Below are positions 14,670 to 23,753 of a DNA stretch of 57,981 bases, in pieces; position 1 is the first letter of the stretch; each line of letters begins with the position of its first letter. A program made the position numbers and the translations under genes. The stretch is from NCBI GenBank assembly GCA_025980665.1, contig JAICXC010000014.1, positions 1 to 57,981 on the forward strand, given 5' to 3'. The notes below the pieces were generated by a model that searched no databases, was not told where the DNA came from, and saw nothing but the letters and a program-made list of their open reading frames with translations. Origin of the DNA: Bryobacteraceae bacterium (GTDB taxonomy: Bacteria > Acidobacteriota > Terriglobia > Bryobacterales > Bryobacteraceae).

Positions 14670-15548
14670 ATGCGAACCATGCGCCGCCGGACTTTTCTTC
14701 TTGCCGCACTGCTGAACCGCTATGCCTGGTCGCTGCGGGCGCAGGACGTCACCCTGCCGAACGAGTCCGGTTCGGTTCGGTTCGCGGCCATTGGGGATAT
14801 GGGGACGGGACAACCCCTCCAATACGAGGTCGCGCAACGGATGCTTCAGTTTCACCAGCGGTTCCCGTTCACCTTCGTACTCGCGCTGGGCGATAACATC
14901 TACGGAGGTAAGAGCGCTGCCGACTTGCAAAAGAAGTTCGAAATTCCCTATAAACCGCTGCTGGATGCGGGCGTACAGTTTTACGCAGTCCTAGGCAACC
15001 ATGACGATTCGAATGAGCGATTCTACAAGTTCTTCAACATGAACGGCCAGCAGTACTATACCTATAAGAAAGGTAATGTTCACTTCTTCGCTTTGGATAG
15101 CAATTACCTGGACCCCAAGCAGCTGATGTGGCTTGATAAGGAACTCGCCGCTGCCGGAACAACCGATTGGAAGATTTGTTATTTTCATCATCCCCTGTAT
15201 TCATCGGGAGCGTTTCACGGCTCTTCAACGGAGCTGCGCGCAGTTCTAGAACCGCTTTTTTTGAAACATGGCGTTCAGGTGGTGTTCGCTGGACATGAGC
15301 ACGTGTATGAGCGGGTAAAACCGCAGAAGGGGATCTATTACTTCACCGAGGGCGCCTCCGGCGAACTGCGTGTCAACAATCTCAAGAAAACGGATTTAAC
15401 AGCCGCGGGGTTCGATAAGGACCGATCCTTCCTGACGGTTGAGATCAGCGGTGACGATCTGTACTTTCAGGCCGTCTCACGAACCGGTATGACGATCGAT
15501 TCCGGCACTATTCGGCGAACCGGTGCGGTCCAGGCCGTCGCGCCTTAG
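14670..15548 (+). CDS. Secreted metallophosphoesterase (purple acid phosphatase-like)
   Basis: A 292-residue calcineurin-like phosphoesterase. All metal-binding blocks are present: AAIGDMG, LALGDNIY, AVLGNHDD, CYFHHPLYSS and FAGHEHVYERV. The Tyr-rich arrangement and the GHEHVYER block resemble purple acid phosphatases. The N-terminus MRTMRRRTFLLAALLNRYAWSLRAQ is an export signal with a twin-arginine-like RRR. It would hydrolyse a phosphomonoester or diester in the periplasm. It is the last gene of the PLD-like operon, 2 nt after the preceding stop. A phospholipase D-like enzyme followed by a phosphatase could act in series on phospholipid head groups, which is inference. Confidence 0.88.
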   Translation: MRTMRRRTFLLAALLNRYAWSLRAQDVTLPNESGSVRFAAIGDMGTGQPLQYEVAQRMLQFHQRFPFTFVLALGDNIYGGKSAADLQKKFEIPYKPLLDAGVQFYAVLGNHDDSNERFYKFFNMNGQQYYTYKKGNVHFFALDSNYLDPKQLMWLDKELAAAGTTDWKICYFHHPLYSSGAFHGSSTELRAVLEPLFLKHGVQVVFAGHEHVYERVKPQKGIYYFTEGASGELRVNNLKKTDLTAAGFDKDRSFLTVEISGDDLYFQAVSRTGMTIDSGTIRRTGAVQAVAP

Positions 15549-15622
15549 CTGCCGAATCGAAAGGCTGCGGGGGTAACAGAGACGGCGCTGGGGAATCAAA
15601 CCTGTAGAGGTACTACGCTGCT

Positions 15623-15829
15623 ATGACTTCGATGCAAGAAGCCCTCACGGAAGCGCTGGAGCATCCCATCACCGAATTGCCGCCGCGATCGGCCCATAGG
15701 AGCAAGAAACGTCGCGGGACAAATCAAAAGTCGACGCAGAGTTCGGACTCGCTGCTATGGGCCATTTTGGGTTCGATCGTAGGTTCCTTGCTCATCTTCG
15801 GATTGTATAAGTCGCGTGAGCGTTCCTGA
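15623..15829 (+). CDS. Small single-span membrane protein
   Basis: A 68-residue frame: acidic/neutral N-terminus, basic stretch HRSKKRRGTNQK, then one hydrophobic segment LLWAILGSIVGSLLIFGLYK and a short basic end. GAGGT lies about 12 nt before the ATG, so the ribosome site is mediocre. No family is recognised. It stands alone between the metallophosphoesterase and the DUF763 gene. Confidence 0.45.
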   Translation: MTSMQEALTEALEHPITELPPRSAHRSKKRRGTNQKSTQSSDSLLWAILGSIVGSLLIFGLYKSRERS

Positions 15830-15850
15830 GCCGAATGACACAATAGAAGT

Positions 15851-17068
15851 GTGAAGCGGTCCGGATTTGCCGATCTACCTCTGCATGGCGGTTACGTTCC
15901 CGCATGGCTGGCCGAACGCATGACCAAGCTCGGCACGGCAATCGTCGAGAGTGTTCTCGTTCACTACGGTCAGGCTGAATTCCTTTCACGATTAAGCGAT
16001 CCGTTCTGGTTTCAGGCACTGGGCAGCGTGATGGGTATGGATTGGCATTCCTCGGGAATCACTACCTCGGTGATGGGCGCACTGAAGCGCGGACTGAATC
16101 CGCGAGCCTCGGAACTCGGACTTTTCGTTTGCGGCGGCCGCGGTAAACAATCGCGCAAGACCCCCGATGAGCTGAGGATCATCGCCGGGAAGCAGGGGCT
16201 GGATGGCGACCGGCTTGTTCGCACCAGCCGCCTAACCGCGAAGATCGACAACAACTGCATCGCCGACGGATTTCAGATTTATCTACATTCGTTCGTGGTG
16301 GCCGCGAACGGCGAATGGGCTGTGGTGCAGCAGGGAATGAACAGCGGGTCGGGATTTGCGCGGCGTTACCATTGGCACTCGGCGAAGGTGCGGGATTTCG
16401 TGGAAGCTCCTCACACCGGCATCGTGGGCGAACCGATGGGGCCGATTATGAACCTGGTGGATTTGCAGGCTAAGCCCGCACGCGATTCTCTACTGGCGAT
16501 TGCGCGCGACGGTCCAGATCGCGCACTGGGGCAGATTCGGCATTTGAAGATGCCGCGGCATCACGACGTGCGCGCCGAAAATGTAGATCTCAAGAGGCTA
16601 GGCGCCGTGCTGGCGGTGGCGTATGAGCGCGACCTGCGCGATTTTGCCGATTTGCTGCTGGTCGAAAATCTCGGTCCCCGCACTCTGCAAACGCTCGCCA
16701 TGGTCGCTGAGGTGGTGCATGGCGCGCCGGTGCGGTTCTCGGATCCAGCTCGATATTCGTTTGCGCTGGGCGGCAAGGACGGGCATCCCTTTCCGGTGCC
16801 ACTCAAAACCTACGATCGGGCGATTGAGGTGCTGCAGACGTCGCTGGACGCCTCGAAGCTAGATGGCCGGGATAAATGCGAGGGCTTACGGCGACTTCAT
16901 CAGTTTGTCGAAATCGTGGAGAAGCGCATGGAGCCCGTCGCCGATCTTCCGGCTCTGGTCAAGCACGAAGTCGCGATTTCCCCTTCGCTCGGAGGTCGTA
17001 CGGTGCTCGATGACCGTAGGGAGCGGGGCAACGGCGGAACCCCGGCGCAGATGGATTTGTTCCAGTAA
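15851..17068 (+). CDS. DUF763 family protein
   Basis: A 405-residue cytoplasmic protein from a GTG. It begins RSGFADLPLHGGYVPAWL, followed by GMDWHSSGITTSVMGALKRGL and CGGRGKQSRKTPDE, all characteristic of DUF763. The middle contains NCIADGFQIYLHSFVV and QQGMNSGSGFARRYHW, and VENLGPRTLQTLAMVAEVV resembles a helix-hairpin-helix, which often contacts DNA. The function of DUF763 is not established; the hairpin motif makes a nucleic-acid role plausible. It is not part of an obvious operon. Confidence 0.88.
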   Translation: MKRSGFADLPLHGGYVPAWLAERMTKLGTAIVESVLVHYGQAEFLSRLSDPFWFQALGSVMGMDWHSSGITTSVMGALKRGLNPRASELGLFVCGGRGKQSRKTPDELRIIAGKQGLDGDRLVRTSRLTAKIDNNCIADGFQIYLHSFVVAANGEWAVVQQGMNSGSGFARRYHWHSAKVRDFVEAPHTGIVGEPMGPIMNLVDLQAKPARDSLLAIARDGPDRALGQIRHLKMPRHHDVRAENVDLKRLGAVLAVAYERDLRDFADLLLVENLGPRTLQTLAMVAEVVHGAPVRFSDPARYSFALGGKDGHPFPVPLKTYDRAIEVLQTSLDASKLDGRDKCEGLRRLHQFVEIVEKRMEPVADLPALVKHEVAISPSLGGRTVLDDRRERGNGGTPAQMDLFQ

Positions 17069-17145
17069 CGGCGGGACCCTTCGCGACCGCTTAAATCTCG
17101 TATAATGACTGCGGGCAGAATGCTTTACAACGAAAGGGGGCCGGC

Positions 17146-18711
17146 ATGTTTGACCGACGCCTGAGGCACTGCTTCGCGAAAAAATTGGCCTTTACACTGC
17201 TCGCGATTGCCGTTTTCGCGGGGGCGGTAATGGCCGCAGGCGCCAGCGATTCACGACTACCGGAGGCTGCGAGAACGCAAGACGCAAAGGCGGTTCGCTC
17301 GCTGCTAAGTCAGAAGGCGGACGTCAATGCGCGGTCGAGCGACGGTTCGACGGCCGTGCTTTGGCTGGCGCACTGGAACGACGCGGAAACCGCCGATCTG
17401 CTGCTGAAGGCCGGCGCGGACGCGAACACGGCGAACGATTTCGGTATGACGCCGCTGTCGCAAGCGTGTACCAACGGAAGCGGCGAATTCGTGCGGCTGC
17501 TGCTGAAATCGGGCGCCAATCCAAACACGGCGATCGCCACCGGTGAAACTCCGCTGATGACGTGCGCGAAGACCGGCAATGCGGATGCAGTTCGACTGCT
17601 CATCGAATACGGCGCCGCGGTCAATGCGAAAGAGCCGGCGCAGAACCAGACAGCGTTGATGTGGGCCGCAGCCGAACGTCACGCGAACGTGGTGAGTGCG
17701 CTGATTGCGGCGCATGCGGATCTCAAGGCTCGTTCCAGAGATGGATTTACGGCGTTGCACTTCGCGGCGCGGGTCGGGGACCTGGAGACGATCCAGTTGT
17801 TGCTGGCGGCGGGCGTCGATGTGAATATCCAGACTCAGCCCAGCCAGACACAGCCTGGCGACGGCGACGAGCCAGTTGTTACCGTTGGAGTTACCAGGAA
17901 TGTCAGGGCTGGAGGGTCTCCCGGCTATACTCCTTTGTTGGTCGCGACTCTGCGGGCCCAAGTGGACGTCGCCCTATATCTGCTCGATCACGGCGCCGAT
18001 CCCAACGTCGACGCTGCGGGCTTTACGCCGCTGCATTGGGCGTCCACCACTTGGGAAGGCTACGCTGCGAATCCGGTATACGGTTTCGAAGACCCGATGT
18101 CGGGAATTCCGGATCGTCAGGCCAAGCTGAGGTTGGTGAAGGCCCTGCTGGCTCACGGCGCAAACGTGAACGCGCGCATGACCAAGCGGCAACCGTCGTT
18201 TGCCACCGGATATACCGACTGCGTCGGCGCGACCGCCTTGCTGCTGGCCGCTTCGGTTGACGACGTGGAGATGATGCGAATTCTGCTCGCGGCCGGCGCG
18301 GATCCAAAAATCGCGACGTCGACAAATGCGACCGCCATCATGGCTGCGACCGGGTTGAACCATGGCATCGGAGAGTCGCTGGTTACGGAGGCGCAGGCGC
18401 GGGATGCGGTAAAGCTGCTGCTGGATCTGGGGCTGGACCCGAAAGGCGAGACTACATTTGGCGAAAACGCGTTGTTCGGCCCGGCGTATCGGGGTTGGAA
18501 TACGCTTCTGGCACAATTGATCGACCTGGGGGTGAACGTGAATGCGCTGAGTAAGGCCGGCGTGACACCCTACCGCGCGGCCAACGGTCAAGGCGACCGG
18601 CTGGGCGGCGTCCTTTTTAATAAGGAAGGCGTGGATCTGTTGCTGAAGCACGGAGCGGATCCCAAGTTAGGCGTCGCCTGCGAGGCTCAGAATAAGTGCC
18701 GGGCGCAATGA
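17146..18711 (+). CDS. Secreted ankyrin-repeat protein
   Basis: A 521-residue protein with a signal peptide (LAFTLLAIAVFAGAVMAAG) and about ten ankyrin repeats filling the rest. Typical units are LLLKAGADANTANDFGMTPL, LLLKSGANPNTAIATGETPL and LLDHGADPNVDAAGFTPL. Two longer inserts break the array, a Gln/Thr/Gly-rich one near residues 225-250 and one near 310-330. The last residues contain CEAQNKCRAQ. Ankyrin arrays bind other proteins. Its stop overlaps the start of the DUF1592-type gene (ATGA), so the two products are probably made together and may form a periplasmic complex. Confidence 0.9.
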   Translation: MFDRRLRHCFAKKLAFTLLAIAVFAGAVMAAGASDSRLPEAARTQDAKAVRSLLSQKADVNARSSDGSTAVLWLAHWNDAETADLLLKAGADANTANDFGMTPLSQACTNGSGEFVRLLLKSGANPNTAIATGETPLMTCAKTGNADAVRLLIEYGAAVNAKEPAQNQTALMWAAAERHANVVSALIAAHADLKARSRDGFTALHFAARVGDLETIQLLLAAGVDVNIQTQPSQTQPGDGDEPVVTVGVTRNVRAGGSPGYTPLLVATLRAQVDVALYLLDHGADPNVDAAGFTPLHWASTTWEGYAANPVYGFEDPMSGIPDRQAKLRLVKALLAHGANVNARMTKRQPSFATGYTDCVGATALLLAASVDDVEMMRILLAAGADPKIATSTNATAIMAATGLNHGIGESLVTEAQARDAVKLLLDLGLDPKGETTFGENALFGPAYRGWNTLLAQLIDLGVNVNALSKAGVTPYRAANGQGDRLGGVLFNKEGVDLLLKHGADPKLGVACEAQNKCRAQ

Positions 18712-21107
18712 CGAATCGAAATATCTTTGGGATAGGGACGGCCTGTTTCGCGGTATTCGCTGCTGCGGCGTTCGGTTTTCAAGATAAAGCGCCGACAACG
18801 TCTCCGGCGACGCCGGCGGGCGAGCTGGTGAACAAGTACTGCGTGACCTGCCATAACCAGAAGCTGAAGACCGCGAACCTCATGCTGGATCGCGCGGATA
18901 CGGCGCAGGTCGCGAACTCGGCTGAGGCGTGGGAAAAGGTCATCGTGAAGCTGCGAAGTCGCGCGATGCCGCCGCCGGGAATGCCTCGTCCGGACAACGC
19001 GACTTACGATTCGGTGGCAGATTGGCTGGAAGCTGGAATCGATCGGGCGGCTGCTGCTCACGTGAACCCGGGCCGGACCGCCAGCTTGCATCGTCTCAAT
19101 CGCGCCGAATATGCCAACGCCGTGCGGGACCTGATCGCGGTGGAAGTGGATGCCCAAGCGATGCTGCCGCCGGATGAGCAGGCATTCGGATTCGAGAACA
19201 ACGCGGAGGCGCTTTCGATGCCGCCGGCATTGCTAGACCGCTACGTATCCGCGGCGGTGACCATCGCGCGCCAGGCCGTGGGCGATGCGAACATGCCACC
19301 GGCATTCGTGCGCTACGGTGCGATCAAGAATAATCCCAACGACCTGACGTATCTTCGCCAGACGGATCGCTTGGGCGAAGACTTTCCTCTGGGAACCAAA
19401 GGCGGCATTGCCGCGCGCCACTACTTTCCGGTCGACGGGCAGTACGTGTTCCGGCTTCGTCTGCAGCGGGCTTGGGAGAACTCCATTCGTGGCTTGAATG
19501 TGCAGAATCATATCGAAGTCCGCGTGGATGGAGTGCGCGTCGCACAATTCAAGATCGGCGGAGATAAATCGCCGTCCAAGACTTTTCAATACGACGGTGA
19601 CGAGGCATTGCAGGCACGCGTCCCGGTTAAAGCCGGACTGCATCAGGTGATGGCGACCATGCTCAAGTCGGACAACGCCGCGCCGGAGGGCGGGGGACCG
19701 GATCGTCTGTCGCTTTACAGCCGCAATTCCGACAATGCAACTTCGCCTATTGCCATTGCGGCGCTGCTGATCGGTGGCCCATATGAAGGCAAAGTGGCGC
19801 TCGACTCGCCGAGCCGCAAGCTTCTTTTCATCTGCCAGCCTGCGAATGCAGCCGATGAAGCCGCGTGTGCGAAGAAGATCGCGACCAATCTGGCGCGCCG
19901 GGCATATCGACGTGGCGCCACCAATGACGACGTGCAGACGTTGCTCGCGTTCTACAACCGTGCGCGCGCGGCTGGAAGTTTCGACGACGGGATTCGTTCG
20001 GCGCTGGAGCGCGTGTTAGTCAGCCCGGATTTTCTATTCCGCATCGAGGCAGATCCCGCAGGTGCTACTCCCGGTTCTGTCTATCGCATTTCCGATGTCG
20101 AGCTGGCTTCGCGATTGTCATTCTTCTTGTGGAGCAGTATCCCGGACGACACGCTGCTGGATCTGGCCATTCGCGGCAAGCTGCATGAGCCGGCGGTGCT
20201 CGATCAGCAAGTTGCTCGTATGTTTGCCGATTCCCGGGCGCGCGCGTCCCTGGTTCAAAACTTCTTTGCAGACTGGCTGCAGACTCGTAACGTATGGCTG
20301 CTCAATCCGGATAGCACCAAGTTTCCCTGGTTCGACGACAATCTGCGCACTGCGTTCGTGACCGAGACGGAGATGTTCCTCGATGCTCAATTGAAAGAAG
20401 ACCACAGCATTCTCGACCTGTTGACGTCGAACGAGACGTTTCTCAATGAACAGTTGGCGCGGCATTATGGAATCTCCGGTATTTACGGGAGCCATTTCAG
20501 GCGAGTTAAACTCACCGATGAGAACCGCTTTGGGCTGCTGGGGAAGGCCAGCGTGCTTGCCGTCACATCGTACACAACACGGACTTCGCCGACGATTCGA
20601 GGAAAGTGGCTGTTAGAGAATATCCTGGCCGCGCCGATGCCCGCGCCTCCGCCCAATGTACCTTTGCTTGAGTCGAGCAACAAAGAGGGCAAGCCCTTGA
20701 CCGTCCGGGAAATGCTTGAAATGCATCGCGCCAATCCGACCTGCGCGAGTTGCCACAAGAGCATGGACCCGCTGGGTCTCAGCCTGGAGAATTTCGACGC
20801 TATCGGGCAGTGGCGAACAACCGATTCCGGCCGCGCTATTGACGCTTCCGGCGTGCTGCTGGACGGCACGAAAGTCGACGGACCGCGCGAGTTGCGACAA
20901 GCTTTGATGGCGAAGAAAACGCAATTCGCGACGGCCGTCACCGAAAAAATGCTGACATATGCTCTGGGACGCGGACTTGAGTATTATGATGCGCCCGCGG
21001 TGCGCGCGATTGACCGCTCGGCGGCAGCTGATGGGTTCCGCTGGTCGTCATTGGTGCTGGCGACCGTGAAAAGCGCGCCCTTTCAGATGAGGACTGCGGG
21101 AAAGTAG
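18708..21107 (+). CDS. Secreted DUF1592/DUF1588/DUF1585 c-haem protein
   Basis: A 799-residue protein starting at an ATG that overlaps the ankyrin stop. After a signal peptide (FGIGTACFAVFAAAAFGFQ) comes a cytochrome-like domain with CVTCH and AMPPPGMPRPD, then the DUF1587 block RLNRAEYANAVRDLI, a ligand-binding-like beta domain, the DUF1595 block LARRAYRRGAT, DUF1592 (LASRLSFFLWSSIPDDTLL), DUF1588 (TSPTIRGKWLLENILAAPMP then CASCHKSMDPLG) and DUF1585 at the C-terminus (LTYALGRGLEYYD). Two CxxCH motifs can bind haem c. Such proteins are abundant in Planctomycetes and Acidobacteria and always pair with DUF1552 proteins; no biochemical function is known to me. Confidence 0.93.
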   Translation: MTNRNIFGIGTACFAVFAAAAFGFQDKAPTTSPATPAGELVNKYCVTCHNQKLKTANLMLDRADTAQVANSAEAWEKVIVKLRSRAMPPPGMPRPDNATYDSVADWLEAGIDRAAAAHVNPGRTASLHRLNRAEYANAVRDLIAVEVDAQAMLPPDEQAFGFENNAEALSMPPALLDRYVSAAVTIARQAVGDANMPPAFVRYGAIKNNPNDLTYLRQTDRLGEDFPLGTKGGIAARHYFPVDGQYVFRLRLQRAWENSIRGLNVQNHIEVRVDGVRVAQFKIGGDKSPSKTFQYDGDEALQARVPVKAGLHQVMATMLKSDNAAPEGGGPDRLSLYSRNSDNATSPIAIAALLIGGPYEGKVALDSPSRKLLFICQPANAADEAACAKKIATNLARRAYRRGATNDDVQTLLAFYNRARAAGSFDDGIRSALERVLVSPDFLFRIEADPAGATPGSVYRISDVELASRLSFFLWSSIPDDTLLDLAIRGKLHEPAVLDQQVARMFADSRARASLVQNFFADWLQTRNVWLLNPDSTKFPWFDDNLRTAFVTETEMFLDAQLKEDHSILDLLTSNETFLNEQLARHYGISGIYGSHFRRVKLTDENRFGLLGKASVLAVTSYTTRTSPTIRGKWLLENILAAPMPAPPPNVPLLESSNKEGKPLTVREMLEMHRANPTCASCHKSMDPLGLSLENFDAIGQWRTTDSGRAIDASGVLLDGTKVDGPRELRQALMAKKTQFATAVTEKMLTYALGRGLEYYDAPAVRAIDRSAAADGFRWSSLVLATVKSAPFQMRTAGK

Positions 21108-21120
21108 GAGGGACACATTG

Positions 21121-22476
21121 ATGACGAGCTCCGGGTTCGTTACGAAGAAGACCATTTCACGCCGCACCATACTGCGGGGAGCGGGTACGGCCCTCGCCTT
21201 ACCGTTGCTCGACGCCATGATTCCGGCATTTGCTCCGGCCGCGACCACCACCCCTGTAAAGCGCTTCGGTGTCGTCTACCATCCGAACGGAGTGATCTAT
21301 GATAAGTGGCTGCCAACCGGCGCCGGTTCCAATTTCGAGCTCTCGCCCACTTTGAAAGGACTCGAACCCTTCAAGGACAAATTAATCGTCGTCACGGGCC
21401 TGTTTAGCGATCCGGCAGAACCGTACGGTGACGGTGGCGGGGACCACTCGCGCGCTTGCGGCAGCTACCTGACGGGCGTGCACGTGAAGAAATCGGACAG
21501 CATCGTCGAGAATGCTGTCTCCATGGACCAGATCGCCGCCAAGGCGTTCGAGCGGGACACGCAGCTTTCCTCGCTGCAGATGACGGCCGACGAGAACAGC
21601 CTCCTGGGGTCATGCGATCTGGGCTATAGCTGCGCCTATAGCAGCACCGTTTCGTGGCTGACGCCGACTTTGCCGCTGATGGCCGAAAATAACCCGCGCG
21701 TACTTTTCGAGCGGATGTTCGGATCGAGCGATAGCACGGATGCTCGCGTACGCGCGGCGCGGCTCAAGCAGGACCGGAGCCTGATCGATTCCGTAAACGA
21801 TCGCGTGGGTCAGCTTCAACGTAAGCTCGGTACCGCCGACAATCGCAAGGTCAACGATTACCTGGCCGCGTTGAGAGATGTGGAAAGGCGGATTCAGAAG
21901 GCGGAGGAGCAGAGTTCCAAGCAATTGCCGGACGTGCACCAGCCGGCCGGCATCCCGGATAATTTCGTGGATCAGGTCCGCTTGCTGTACGATTTGCAAC
22001 TGCTGGCTTACCAGTCCGATCTGACACGGGTGATCACATTCTTATATGGCCGCGAGCAGACGGGAAGGCCGTATCCGCAGATCGGTGTGCCCGAACCGCA
22101 CCATCCGCTCACGCATCACCAAAACGACTCCGTGAAGATGGAAAAGTGCACGCGCATTCAGCGGCATCACATTGAGTTGTTCGCCGAGTATCTCGAAAAG
22201 TTGCGCAACACTCCGGATGGCGATGGCTCTCTGCTGGATCATGTGATCCTGCTGTTCGGCTCGGGCATCAGCAACAGCGACCGGCACACGCATGGTCCGC
22301 TACCGACGTTCCTAGTGGGCGGCGGCGCAGGGACGTTGAAGGGCGGACGACATCTGATTTATCCGGAACACACACCGCTCACAAATCTTCAGTTGACGTT
22401 GCTGAATAAGCTGGGAGTGCCTGCAGAGAAGCTGGGTGATAGCAACGGACAATTCAAGGAATTGTCGGAGCTGTAA
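21121..22476 (+). CDS. Tat-exported DUF1552 protein
   Basis: A 451-residue protein. AGGAGG about 8 nt before the ATG at 21121 fixes the start. The N-terminus SRRTILRGAGTALALPLLDA is a twin-arginine signal, so the protein is probably folded before export. Blocks GVVYHPNGVIYDKWLP, DHSRACGSYLTG, HHPLTHHQNDS and LFGSGISNSDRHTHGPLP are those of DUF1552, distantly related to the DUF1501/sulfatase-like group, with many His/Asp residues that could bind metal. It is the partner of the DUF1592-type protein immediately upstream (13-bp gap). Confidence 0.92.
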   Translation: MTSSGFVTKKTISRRTILRGAGTALALPLLDAMIPAFAPAATTTPVKRFGVVYHPNGVIYDKWLPTGAGSNFELSPTLKGLEPFKDKLIVVTGLFSDPAEPYGDGGGDHSRACGSYLTGVHVKKSDSIVENAVSMDQIAAKAFERDTQLSSLQMTADENSLLGSCDLGYSCAYSSTVSWLTPTLPLMAENNPRVLFERMFGSSDSTDARVRAARLKQDRSLIDSVNDRVGQLQRKLGTADNRKVNDYLAALRDVERRIQKAEEQSSKQLPDVHQPAGIPDNFVDQVRLLYDLQLLAYQSDLTRVITFLYGREQTGRPYPQIGVPEPHHPLTHHQNDSVKMEKCTRIQRHHIELFAEYLEKLRNTPDGDGSLLDHVILLFGSGISNSDRHTHGPLPTFLVGGGAGTLKGGRHLIYPEHTPLTNLQLTLLNKLGVPAEKLGDSNGQFKELSEL

Positions 22477-22491
22477 GAGGCTTTTCGGCCC

Positions 22492-23337
22492 TTACTTGTC
22501 TTGCTTACCTTTGCCTTTTCCTTGTCGCGGCGGCGCCGCCAGTGCGGCCTCGAAGCTCTTCTCGTATTGATCGACGTGAGCCTTGTAGCCTTCCGGGTCA
22601 ACGAATGGATTCGGATCTCCCGGGCCGCGCTTCTGTAGCTTTTCGTACTTCGCGGCCATGTTGTAGAACGATGCGTGAGAGCTAACCCACAGCTCGACCG
22701 GAAACGTTCGGGCTTTCTTATAAGTGGCTCTGAAGTCATCGACCATTCCCGGATAGTTATCGAGGGACTGGAGGAACTGGCCGTTCAGGCTGCACTCGAT
22801 AAATGCGTAGTACGTTTTGCCATTTTCCTTAAGGTTCGTACTCCAGGCGAGACATCCCCTGGTGTGGCCGGGCATGATGTGGGCGGTAAGCGTCGTTCCC
22901 CCCAAGGTAACCGTATCGCCGTCATCCACCAGCCGATCGATCGGGTGCTGTTTTCCTTCCGGGTGAAAGTCCTTGGTTTTAGCTTCGTCCACGCGCCCTA
23001 CCACGACTTGGGCTCCAGTCAACTCCTTGACTAAGTTGTCTCCGCCGACGTGGTCGGGGTGGGCATGACCGGCGATGAGGATCTTTATGTCACTGAACTT
23101 GAACCCCAGTTTCTCGACGCTCGCCTTGATTACCGGAACCGATGACTCGTAATCGCTGTTCATCAGGATGTTGCCCTGGGGCGTGACGAATAGGAACGAC
23201 GCCAGTTCCTTGGTTCCCACGTAATACATGTTGTCCATAACCTTATGGGGCGGGAAAGGATCGTTCCACCCATTAGGCTGAGAAAACGCGGTAAACGAAG
23301 ACAGGGCAATTACGGCCGACAACCAGAGTTTGCGCAT
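22492..23337 (-). CDS. Exported metallo-beta-lactamase-fold enzyme, B3-like
   Basis: A 281-residue protein with a signal peptide (AVIALSSFTAFSQ). The zinc ligands follow the subclass B3 pattern: GHAHPDHVGG, MPGHTRG and the late His in WVSSHASFY. Many such proteins are annotated as B3 beta-lactamases, but environmental members may act on other substrates. The C-terminus PPRQGKGKGKQDK is a Lys/Gly-rich tail. It is the third gene of a leftward operon, 2 nt after the DUF6152 stop. Confidence 0.85.
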   Translation of the reverse strand: MRKLWLSAVIALSSFTAFSQPNGWNDPFPPHKVMDNMYYVGTKELASFLFVTPQGNILMNSDYESSVPVIKASVEKLGFKFSDIKILIAGHAHPDHVGGDNLVKELTGAQVVVGRVDEAKTKDFHPEGKQHPIDRLVDDGDTVTLGGTTLTAHIMPGHTRGCLAWSTNLKENGKTYYAFIECSLNGQFLQSLDNYPGMVDDFRATYKKARTFPVELWVSSHASFYNMAAKYEKLQKRGPGDPNPFVDPEGYKAHVDQYEKSFEAALAAPPRQGKGKGKQDK

Positions 23338-23339
23338 GA

Positions 23340-23753
23340 CTATTTCTTGGGAGCTTCTTTGGGCACTTCTTTACCGTAGCTACTACCCGTGTCCAGTTTC
23401 TTGCCGTCCGGAAGCTGAATATCCCTCGAGTTCGCACGGTAAGCGCCATCCTTCGACATGAATCCGTGGACGACGATCTTGGTTCCCTCAGGAAGCGTAT
23501 TCCTGGTCCAGCCGTTCCGCAGCAGGACGCCGGGAGCACCGCCCTCGACCGACCAATGTTGGATTTGGCCGTCCGGCCCCTTGACGTCGAGATACAACCA
23601 GGAATGCGGATTCACGAAGTCCATCTTTACGACCGTGCCCTCGAGGGTCACCGGCCTGTTCGAATCGAACTCGGCAGAGAAGGAATGGTGAGCCGATGCC
23701 ACCGACATCAGTAGCGCGGCTGTTCCCAGAATCGAGGTCAGTTTACTGTTCAT
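23340..23753 (-). CDS. Secreted DUF6152 family protein
   Basis: A 137-residue protein. The signal peptide ends at VASA and the mature chain starts HHSFSAEFDSNRPVTLEGTV, the hallmark of DUF6152; NPHSWLYLDVKGPDG and a repeated GW/NG motif follow. The His pair at the mature N-terminus could bind metal. The role of the family is unknown. The start overlaps the stop of the preceding gene (ATGA) and the stop lies 2 nt before the MBL-fold gene, so the three genes form one operon. Confidence 0.88.
   Translation of the reverse strand: MNSKLTSILGTAALLMSVASAHHSFSAEFDSNRPVTLEGTVVKMDFVNPHSWLYLDVKGPDGQIQHWSVEGGAPGVLLRNGWTRNTLPEGTKIVVHGFMSKDGAYRANSRDIQLPDGKKLDTGSSYGKEVPKEAPKK

Noticed and set aside
22492..23337. 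Beta-lactam resistance gene
   Set aside because: The zinc ligands are B3-like, but context (DUF6152, secreted unknowns) gives no support for beta-lactam hydrolysis; called by fold only.
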